Source of the DNA: Isoetes taiwanensis
Taxonomy: Eukaryota; Streptophyta; Lycopodiopsida; Isoetales; Isoetaceae
Assembly (NCBI GenBank): GCA_021234155.1
Contig: JAJEKV010000045.1
Coordinates: 10,362,631-10,426,630 of the forward strand
Direction of reading: 5' to 3'
DNA: 64,000 bases
Part shown: positions 55,351 to 64,000 of the stretch, one piece after another
Numbering within the stretch: the first letter of the stretch is position 1
Layout: every line of letters begins with the position of its first letter
Position numbers and translations under genes: made by a program
Notes under the pieces: model-generated
Databases searched by the model: none
Told to the model about the DNA's origin: nothing
The model's input: only the letters and a program-made list of their open reading frames with translations

Positions 55351-56445
55351 GATTCCCAGGATCTCAACCCATTGATTCAGACACTGGCTGTCTGTACTAT
55401 GGGTTGCATTCGAGTAGACAAGATTACTGAGTATCTTTGTGACCCTGTCCAAAGATGCTTGAAGGTAAGTTGGCGTGCCAAATTTTTGTGTTGGTTCATT
55501 TTTCAGCTACTCATGGTTGATTCCTGTAAAAACAGGATGAAGAATATGTTCATGAAACAGCAGCTACATGTGTTTCAAAATTATATGAGATCGATGCCGA
55601 GTTGGTAGAGGACAGGTGTTTTCTTGAAACTCTTAAAGGACTTGATTTCTGACAGCAATCCAATGCAATGGTTGTAGCAAATGCCGTTGCAGGCAGAGAT
55701 ACAGGAAACAAGTAGCAAGTCTGTATGGCCGTACTGAATGAATGCACAGAGTAGGATATCTTTTCATTCTTTGGACATTCCAGAAGAAATGGTTGGCCGT
55801 TCGTTTAAAGTTGTTGGTTTCAACAAGATTCACGTCAAAAGGTGCATATGACACATATTTAGGCAGAAAGTGTGCTGTGCTACTAAATTATCAAATAACT
55901 GGTTACAGGACATAAGACTTCCATTATGAGCTTCTGCAATATAACCAATATTTCGTTGGTTCAGATGGGGCCAAGTTTTTATCTTAGATGCTTTGTCAAA
56001 GTACAAGGCAAAGGATGCGCGCGATGCTGAAAATATAGCTAAACGTGTTACGCCACGTCTTCAACATGCAAACTGTGATGAAGTCTTATCTGCAGTGAAG
56101 CTGTTTCCCTATTCACATATCATTTTTCTTTTAGACTCTCTGGCTGACCTTGGCATGTTTAGGTCATCCTGCAAGCAATGGAGTTGATTACAAGCAGAGA
56201 CGTTGTACGTAACTTATGTACGAAAATGGCAACTCCTCTGTTGCACTTATCTCTGCAGAGCCAGAAATACAATATGTGTCAGGAAAGCTGTCAATGAAAT
56301 TGGACAGTGTGCAATCAAGTTGGAAAGAGCAGCAGAGCAATGCATAACTGTACTGCTTGAGCTTATAAAGCTTAAAAGTTAATTATGTTGTACAGGAAGC
56401 AATTATAGTTATCAAAGATATATATCGGCGCTATCCCAACATGCC
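55351..56445 (+). pseudogene. beta-adaptin (AP-1/AP-2 beta subunit) pseudogene, intron-bearing
   Basis: Exon-like segments: 55351-55464 ([15 protein letters not shown], donor AAG/GTAAGT), 55536 to about 55752 ([17 protein letters not shown]), 55965-56100 ([20 protein letters not shown]) and 56163 to about 56445 ([19 protein letters not shown], then [15 protein letters not shown] and [16 protein letters not shown]). These are successive parts of the N-terminal trunk of the clathrin-adaptor beta subunit. At least four one- or two-base frame changes (near 55633, 55682, 56250, 56383) and weak splice sites make it non-functional. Introns remain, so it came from a genomic duplication rather than retroposition. 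The first ~100 and last several hundred residues are absent. Confidence 0.88.
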
Positions 56446-57630
56446 AGGCATTTTGCCCTCGAGCCGATGCCGCATCTGCGGTAGGGCAAAGGCGCTTTTC
56501 GGAGATATGATTCAAGACCCGTCGATAACTGGTAGCCCCTAGTAAATCATATCTACTCTACTCCGATTAATGTTATTTCAGGCATTTTGCTCCCTGTTTT
56601 TTTATCATTGGTGCTGATTTGGTCAGCAATGTCGATGGTATACATCTAGCCTATCATTTGGGACAAATATCCCATGGCCAACAAAGCCATCATTAGATCT
56701 ATAAACATGCTTCACAGATCTGCAATAACAACTATCCTTTTGGTGGAAAATGTTTCATCGCATCGGGAGACTTCAAACAAATATTGAAAAAGGAGCCTAT
56801 GCTTCATTGCTTATGCTGTTTCGAGCTACAGAATCCGAAGGTGAAATCATAAAATTTCTGTTTCCCCATAATCTAATAATGCCGCCCCGCATTTGCGAAA
56901 AATTAATGTCTCTATCTCGACAGCTTCAACGAGTCTATTCTTGGTCAGGTATAAACTATTTCCTTCATTTGGAATCTACAAGTTGACTGCACTCTTGACT
57001 TATATTTTCGTTATCCCTTTCTGATACTAATTTTGTTATGGGGCTAACTACTTGAAATTACCAAAGTGCATTACAAATTGCAGAAGATAGAAACTTAAAA
57101 CATCAATACTTCATTTGCACAGTTTGCCCAAGTATGATTAACTACCTTTGTGATAGAGACGATGTGTCACATGCTTTTATTACTTTTGCTAGATACATAT
57201 AATTAATTTGGAAAGATTAGAAGACGACGAGCATAAAGGTGCAGTTTGTAGATCTGAGAATTTCCCTTCAACATGCAAAGTTTCGTTTTAGCAAAAAAAT
57301 ACTGCCAAATGAAAGGCAGAGGCCACATCATATGCAATTAGATAAGGAAATAAGAACAAACACCTAGTGCAGTGGCATGGACGAATAATCAAATTATTGT
57401 GTATAAATTGGATGTTTTAATACAGATATGATTTTATCTTTTAATTCCATGGTGATGTTCCATGCTCATTATTTTTGATAGGTATATCATTTAGATTTCC
57501 ATTTCCAATTCAAGTAATCTTAGGTAACCTCCATTTCCAATTTTAGAACTTAATATAACTGCTTAAGTTAAAATTCTAAACTTAGTTGAAGGTACATGTG
57601 AAAGCATTTAATTTTAACTTAACCAAAGGT
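56446..57630. other. intergenic, with one exon-like ORF
   Basis: The frame at 56750-56946 (HRIGRLQTNIEKGAYASLL, then FPHNLIMPPRICEKLMSL) ends at a good donor (TCAG/GTATAA) and may be an exon of an unknown gene. The rest shows nothing recognisable. Confidence 0.3.
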
Positions 57631-57841
57631 TGGTCTGAATGTATTGCAGTTAACGTTGCAATTAACACTAATTTTAACGGGTTATGTCTGGAAGCCATGT
57701 AAATGGTTAGGTTATGAATCACTAACTTAGCTGTGTTTGGTTTGAAAATGGTCTGAATGTATTGCAGTTAACGTTGCAATTGGGTTATGTCTGGACAACA
57801 AGCCTAAGAATCGCTAACTTAGTTGTGTTTGGTTTGAAAAT
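57631..57841 (+). repeat. direct repeat of ~95-118 bp, two copies
   Basis: Both copies start TGGTCTGAATGTATTGCAGT and end GTTTGGTTTGAAAAT (57631-57748 and 57749-57841). The second is shorter by internal deletion. Non-coding. Confidence 0.8.
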
Positions 57842-59360
57842 AATTAGCACATCTTATTAAGTTAAAGTATTTAAGTGAAACTTTAACTCTTTTGAGCGCG
57901 AATACAATTGTCATAGTTAGTTTTAACAAGCTAGTTAATTTTTCTTAACTAAGCTTAACCTGATCGCGGGTGCGAATAAACCCAATCTTAAACATATTCA
58001 AACTCATATGAACACAATGCTGGATGAGGGGCGATAGTGTTGGGAGAAGGTCTTTTTAATTGAAAATTGAAGATTTTTAGTCAAATTAGTAAATGGCAGG
58101 AAAGTTTTTCGAAGATTTTTAAGTATTTTCTTATGAGCATGATACAAATCTCTGATTGGAAACTTGAAATGTCCAACTGTTTAGAGGAACATTGAGAGAT
58201 TTTGCGGTAGACTCTAAAAGTCTCCCCAACAACACTGGCTGAGGAAAGAGAGCAGCTATACAGTTGGGAAAAAAATTCAGCAAAACGGCAGAAAAAAATT
58301 CAGCAAAATGGCACTGGCACTCACGAGTGTCATGTGAACAAATGGTTGATGAAAAGGGTCAGTGTTGACCTAGGTGGAAACTGCGATGGAAAAAAATGCC
58401 TTAGGTAAACCCTATAAAAAAAGCAAATGCCAACTGGCAGAGGCCTCCAATGAAGAAATATGGGGTAGATAACACCCTGCACGAGGGTGTTACGTGGCTC
58501 GTGTTTAAGAGGAGCTGTAACACTCAGGGCCAGGGTGTTATGAGTTTTGGGCCGTTCGATCACCATCAGAATTAATCTCATGGGAATTCATCCCAATCGT
58601 CTACGTGATAAAACTAGGGTTTTACGAAGTAACGGTGTGTTACACCTCGACTAAAGTCCTGGCTGAGATTGCATCTCAGCCGTTGAATGGCTACAATGGG
58701 TGTTAAAAGGTTGCCAACGTGCCACGGAACATCTTTAAGTGCCTTGATGGCGATCTAAGAAGTCAAGTAGAGGATGATTCATTTACATCCTTCTGGTCTG
58801 GCCATCAAGGAATGGAAAGGAGAACAAATTTGGAAAGGAAAAGAAGCAGAAAGGGAGGTGAGATTAAAATATTTCCTGTTCTTTTGATCGACACCATCTT
58901 GTATTTGTCAATTCAATGTGGCTCACTGTATGGATCTTGCTTTCTTTCCCTACCTTATTAATCTAGGAATTGGCTGCATATCTTTGCTACATATATCGCC
59001 ATAACACATGTGATTAATAGGGAAGAATAGATTGTTTGACGCCCTTGTATCCAAGCAATTTTCTTTCCTGCCTTGAGTACATTCTTTTGCTTCGCTTAAG
59101 CTATATGAGATCTTAAACTTGTGAATTTGGTGGTGCAAATCCACTAATGCCTTTATCCAATGGATGGATGTTTGCGAAAGGTATTATAAAAAGGTTTGGC
59201 TCAATGTTTCAGTTCTAGATAATAAACAGCTACAAGGATCTCTGGTATCTCATATTTCTGGAGTTGCACCCGTGGTCTTATATAGTTACATAATTTTTAA
59301 GGTTGCTTGCTGCCAACAAAATAGGTTTTGTAATACATTTTTAAGGTCTTTTAAATGTGA
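57842..59360. other. intergenic, no clear gene
   Basis: It contains an 8-bp-stem hairpin, AACACCCT-GCACG-AGGGTGTT, at 58471-58491, with a related CAGGGTGTTATG word near 58532. The 80-codon ORF at 58719 has a Lys/Arg-rich middle and a hydrophobic end but no recognisable motif. Confidence 0.4.
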
Positions 59361-59650
59361 GACCTTCTCGTGATGCATCACAGCAAGCTCTCCAAGCTAC
59401 AGCAAGAGACACATGGTGAATCATCTTTCTAGTACAATATGCATCTCTGTATTTATGTAAATGTAGATGTTCTTTATCTTTGAATGCCCATGTCAGAAGA
59501 AACAGAAGGGCTCTGTTCTCATGATGCATCAATGCAAGCTCTACAAGTGACACCAAGAGACACATAATGAATCATCTCTCTAGTACAATATGCATCTCTG
59601 TAGCTCTATAAATGTACAAGTTGCTTATGTCAGAAGAAACAGATGGGGTA
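59361..59650 (+). repeat. tandem duplication, ~155-bp period
   Basis: Two copies (about 59361-59505 and 59518-59650) share TGATGCATCA, GCAAGCTCT, AGAGACACAT, AATCATCT and TAGTACAATATGCATCTCTG in order. Non-coding and moderately diverged. Confidence 0.8.
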
Positions 59651-60870
59651 AGGTGCTGCTTTCTTGAATTTCGCTTTTTGAATGATAAATATATTCCAAC
59701 ATTTGTGCTTCATTTAAAAATTTGGGTTAATATGCAAATCGAAAGGTGCCTCTGGCTTGCAGGAATTGAATCTTATTCTTGTAGTGCTACCTGCTAATAA
59801 TATGCGAACCTAGAGTATGATCCATTCTCACTCCATCCTTCAAGTGAGTATGCCCTAAATACTTACTTTCTTCCAAGAATAAACCATATTCTACTTTCTT
59901 TGCAAATCTACTCGTTCTCCTGCAAAGTTTGCAAAGCATTATAGATTGTAGACTCTTTCCCTGGTTTTATCAACCTGTGGTATTCTTCATTTCTAGCCAA
60001 TGCTTATGCTTGGAAGCATGCTCAAAGTGATTAAGATTCATGAAGTTAAAGAAGCTTTACCAGTAAGGCTATTGGAATTGAGCAGGTGGATTTGGCTCAA
60101 GAAAACCTTGCGTCTTAGAGTTAAAGCACCCTCTTGAAGTAGGATAACCGTTAAATATTGCCAACACAGTCCCGTCATTATTTTTCCCAAATGTTTTGCT
60201 TCTATTAGGAGCTATTTAGGAGTAAAAGCATCATGCTTTTGTCCACACAAAGCTTCATATTCCCTTTTTTAACCTTGGATTGCCTGGCGCCTATTATACT
60301 TGATTATTATATGGAGCATTGAGAAGGATGCTCGCAAAAGGATTTGCTCCAAATAAGGTCGATTTCTTTTCTTTGAGTTGTATTTCCTGTTTTTTTATAT
60401 GTTGTAGTTCTTTATGGCTCTTGCGCAAAGAATATCTAGGTTAAGTGTACAGATTGTTTCAAATAGCTTTCTACTTGAACTAAAACTTTGCTGGTTATAT
60501 TCAGATTTTTTCTTTAAAAGAAGTTATGGCAACCAAATCTGGCTGGCATAACAAACAGATTTTCAACAAGTAGAAAGAGCAGCACATAACTTCAAAAATA
60601 GTAGCAAACTTTCTGTCACTCCCTCTTCTTCAACCACAATTGAAAAGATTTCAAATATGCGTTTCTGTAAGTGAATTTAATGATTTTAGTTAACTCTGAG
60701 AGCCATATTTCAAAACAAAATAGAATATGGAAACAGCGTGAAACATAAATAGCTGCATAGCAGCATGCTGTTTGGAAACGTAAAGAAGCTGAAACTGCAG
60801 TGTCTACAAATTTAAAAGGAACAAACATTGTGCCTTGGAGATTGAAAGATCACATTCTGAGAAACCATGG
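59651..60870. other. intergenic, no clear gene
   Basis: AT-rich with scattered short ORFs, none recognisable. Confidence 0.4.
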
Positions 60871-61261
60871 CTACATGTTTGAGCCTCTATTGATTACTAA
60901 TCTGGTCCCTTGATCAACTGCAGGTAGCTTCTGCGTAAAAAGAATGTCCTTTTCTCCTCTGGAAGCTTGCTCTAGGTCTGGTTCAATTACATCATCTAAA
61001 GATAAATGCTCAGAATCATGAAGTTCAATCCGCTCCATTTCTCTCCCTAGCTTCTTTAAGGTCTTATGAATCCTCAAAAGCGCTTTGGATTCTTGCTCCA
61101 GGTCAATTTCCAAATCACGAATCCGAATCATTTTGGATTCTCGTGATCTTTCTAATTCTTCCTTCCTCAACTTCAACAAACGAAGTTTATCTTGTTTCCG
61201 GGCAACCTCCATCTGATTAGCACATGCAGCGGAGACGGCATTCATTTCTTCCTCAAAGACG
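60871..61261 (-). CDS. C-terminal exon of a coiled-coil protein, family unknown
   Basis: Minus-strand exon following a good acceptor (AAACTACAG at the 61262 boundary). About 130 codons end at TAG (60871-60873). Residues from FEEEMNAVSAACANQ through KLRKEELERSRESK and ALLRIHKTLKKLGREMERIE have heptad-like Leu/Glu/Lys spacing. They are followed by an acidic stretch (SEHLSLDDVIEPDLEQAS) and a short tail. I do not recognise the family or find its other exons; the rest presumably lies to the right on the minus strand. Length and regular composition make it more likely real than most ORFs nearby. Confidence 0.5.
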
Positions 61262-63192
61262 CTGTAGTTTTTACCAAAAACGTGAATGTAATATACCATA
61301 TATTAGAATTCTCTTCAACCCTGCAATACCCAAATATCTTTGCGGTCATGTAAAAAATGCTTTAGGCCAAAGCGTGAGCATTTCTGTTGAGAGTATAGCT
61401 ATTGACACATCTTGAATAAGGTCGGACACTTTTTAATGCATCTGCATAGCTATTCAGATGGGCATGCCTTAGGCGATGATGCTCACCTCTACTCCGGTTG
61501 TTGTGTAGAAACCACACTTGTGGAAGACGTGATTACTATTAGACATTTAAGAATATACCAGGTTTTTGACCAGGTAATTTTTTTATGAAGGCATTGGACT
61601 ATATTAAAGGAACAGGCCTTTATATCATTGGAGAGGAAAGAGATTACATTGCAGTTGAGTGTATTTAGATTTGCTATAATTTTGCACCTCTACGCTCTGC
61701 ACAAATACATGTTATATTCAGGAGGACTCTGATAAGGGGTACGAACTTAGGCAGCTGTTAACTATTTTTTTGCACCTTTTATTAAGAAAATGGAATTGTT
61801 GAACGCCACATGTTATATGGATAGCGACTCATAAGAAAAGGGTACGTAATTAGACAGTTGTTAACTACTAGTCAGATTATATATGAAGTGAAAAGCATTG
61901 ATTCAAGATTACTTTGCACCTTGAATGCTTATTAAGAAAATTGAATTGTTAAACGGAAGCATTTAACTTGAAGCATGATGCACTTCATTATAGTTCGCTG
62001 CTAATGGAATTAAAGTTTTTTGAAGAGAGACTTGTTGAGGAATTGCAAGCATATGTCTACACTAGAAAGGCCTCCCTTGTTAGATGTCTGGTGTAAGGAG
62101 ACAAATTTCATTACATATGCTTTTGAAAACAAAGCCTACTGATTCTCTGATTTAGTGCTGTATTTAGAAGAAATGTCTTATGCTTTTGTTCCTGCATTTG
62201 TTGAACTTCCTTCAAAGGTGCTTAAATGACCTCGTAGTCAATATCTTCATCCTGACTGCTAGTATTATAACATGGCCATAATGTTGGATTTGAATGAGAC
62301 TTCTTCATTTGCTGTTGCATCCCAAGAACAACCCTGAATTTGACGAGTGAAACTTTGAATTAGGTTGGACATTCAAAAAATATGACCATCTGATGTAAAT
62401 GGGTCCATGAAAGCAAATGACTCCAATGTAATACGGCATAATAATCCTCCCATTGAAGTAGTCATTTGACAATTTTGCATCCTAAGCTATCTCCAATGGA
62501 ACTTGCATGCAGCAAATAGCCTCAGCACATTGGACAAAATGGATGGCCGCAGCTTCCATAATGAATATGCCAAAAAATATCAAGGCACAGGGCCATAACA
62601 CTTATTTCAAATATTCCAAAATTAGGACTAGAGCAGGATTTATAAGAAGCCAGTATAGCATTTTCAGCCAAATTTACAGCTTGATATCCTCTTGAAAAGT
62701 CAACTAGGATAAGCGGACTGGCTAAAGAGTTAAAATTTCTCAGGTAACAACCCAATCTACTTGAACACAACAAAGGTTTTGGAAACTCATCTTTTGTCTG
62801 TATAAATCTTACGCTTGGGGTGTATATCACACTTCTTGAGAAGCGATCATGTATCCACATCTGGAGATAACAAGTCCCATAATGCCCGACATATGAAAGG
62901 ATAGACATACTGCATGATAGAAGCATTATTTTGGTAAGCTCACTTGCAAATATCTGCATTGCATGGTTTCGGCCAAAGCTTTCTTGAACCTTTGTAATAA
63001 ATTAAGACCAGGCCACCCTTGAAATCAGCATTCACCAAACCCCATCAAAAGAGGACAAGGCTCTCTTCTGGCAATAGATGCATACATCAGATAATATATA
63101 AGTGAATAAGCATGAAAAAGAATCTAACAATTACCAGAATCGTTCAAGTTTGAAATGCTGCATCTCAACATAGAGGCATGAAGTTGAGATAA
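61262..63192. other. intergenic, no clear gene
   Basis: Includes a duplicated CTTATTAAGAAAAT(T/G)GAATTG segment near 61780 and 61930. The 145-codon minus-strand ORF at 62522-62959 is Cys/Ser/Phe-rich without a recognisable domain. It lies just past the 3' end of the kinase-like gene, so it is probably untranslated or intergenic sequence. Confidence 0.4.
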
Positions 63193-63973
63193 TTAAACAA
63201 GAGTAAGCGGGAAAACTTGCTCAGTTAGATTCTGAGCTGCACTCTCAGTTGGAAAACCACGCACAGCCCCTGTGGTCCACTGAGATATTATGCCTGCTGA
63301 AATAACAAATCTCAGGGCCCTTTGCAGCTTATCTTCATCAGTATATATCTCTGGTTGAGAAACTAATTTCCTCATCATACCTGCACAAGCGTCCAGAAGT
63401 ATCTAGTCCAGACATTCTCATGTTTTGAAGTTGAGGTTAGAAAAATAATGAAGAATTCTTACCAGCAACAATTGCATCACCTGATCCAGTTCTGTCGCAA
63501 GTCTGTGCAGCAATGATAACATCTTCAGTTCCAACAACATACCCATGGAAGTCAGGAGTGTAATAGTGAATCTTATGTGTAGCATCTGTCACAAACAAAA
63601 GCCGCAATCCGTCATGCCATAATGGAGCAATATCTTCTGGAGTATAATGGTACTCATAGCGTTTATTTTTCCTGGCACGAAATTCCTCAAGTGAACGAGC
63701 AAAGAGATTTGAAGTAAGCTTCCGTATGGCCATGCCCTCATCCCTCAACAGGAACTCCAATTCAATTTTCGACATCTCAATCACGTCGCAACTTTTCCAT
63801 ACTCTTTGAAGCATAGACCATGTCTTATCTACATCGGTCCACAAAGGCAGAGGAAGATTTAGATCGAAAAACGCAGTAGCGCCAAATGACTTCGAAATCT
63901 TCAATGCTTGCAACAAAGATGAAGTTGTGGATTCGGTTGTAAGACTCAGAGAACTGAAATGGAACATTCGTGC
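63193..63973 (-). CDS. FLN1: fructokinase-like protein (FLN1 type), last two exons
   Basis: pfkB-family protein of the plastid RNA polymerase (PEP) complex. Exon 63463-63973 (acceptor TTGCTAG on the right, donor GCTG/GTAAG on the left) encodes RMFHFSSLSL, FFDLNLPLPLW, HYHYTPEDIAPLWHDGL-type sequence and VTDATHKIHYYTPDF. It ends at the pfkB signature CDRTGSGDAIVAG. Exon 63193-63380 encodes MMRKLVSQPEIY, AGIISQWTTGAVRGFPTESA and the C-terminus, stop TAA at 63193. The 82-bp intron splits a Gly codon. Both exons are uninterrupted and follow the FLN1 pattern. The last catalytic loop reads GSGD, where sugar kinases typically have GAGD. The 5' exons and transit peptide lie beyond the right edge. Confidence 0.85.
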
Positions 63974-64000
63974 CTAGCAACAGATATGTAAGTATAGGAT

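Noticed and set aside
62522-62959. 145-codon minus-strand ORF past the FLN1-type gene
   Set aside because: No domain, unusual Cys/Ser/Phe composition, non-canonical position after the stop of the kinase-like gene.

Overview
The window looks like nuclear DNA of a land plant with a large, repeat-rich genome: GT-AG introns, a group III WRKY zinc finger, a PPR gene, a beta-adaptin relic, a plastid fructokinase-like gene, and about half the sequence in transposons. Low gene density and old decayed repeats would suit a fern or other non-seed plant, but nothing here proves the taxon.

Layout. (1) 423-21003: an old Ty3/gypsy chromovirus (E1, 5-bp target duplication CCAAG). A second, complete 13.3-kb chromovirus (E2, 6423-19717, target duplication CCCTT) sits inside E1's 3' LTR. 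E2 has both LTRs, a tRNA-iMet-type primer site, gag, pol with a chromodomain, and a polypurine tract. Between its primer site and gag it carries 4.5 kb of non-retroviral cargo: a histone H3-like reading frame (H3-tail start ARTKQTARK and an H3 histone fold), then a second unrecognised gene. Each cargo gene has its own TATA box and sits behind copies of a ~75-bp hairpin module (five in all). (2) 21280-22816: a reverse-strand solo LTR of the same superfamily (target duplication ACTTC). Removing E1 and the solo LTR joins the flanks into one open frame of about 149 codons. (3) 25918-28186: a 2.3-kb element with ~0.55-0.63-kb inverted terminal repeats around three exons of a captured gene; a 109-bp MITE lies at 30367. 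(4) 32230-43201: four head-to-tail copies of a ~2.64-kb unit whose minus strand encodes a Rep-like HUH endonuclease (HLH motif, then GYCLKD tyrosine motif), an AT-hook and a Lys/Glu-rich region. Each unit has three ~105-bp iteron-like repeats. A strong hairpin lies 0.5 kb past the 3' end of the only full-length copy. This fits a replitron-like HUH transposon that has tandemly amplified. (5) 44-64 kb: gene-bearing DNA with an LRR receptor-kinase fragment, a damaged group III WRKY gene, a PPR gene with one nonsense codon and one frameshift, an intron-bearing beta-adaptin pseudogene, a coiled-coil exon, and the 3' end of an apparently intact FLN1-type gene that runs off the right edge.

A technical point affects interpretation. 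E2 and blocks of the 2.64-kb array differ from their sister copies mainly at CAG/CTG trinucleotides. That looks like consensus error at methylated CHG sites rather than real decay, so E2 and its histone cargo may be more intact than they read here.
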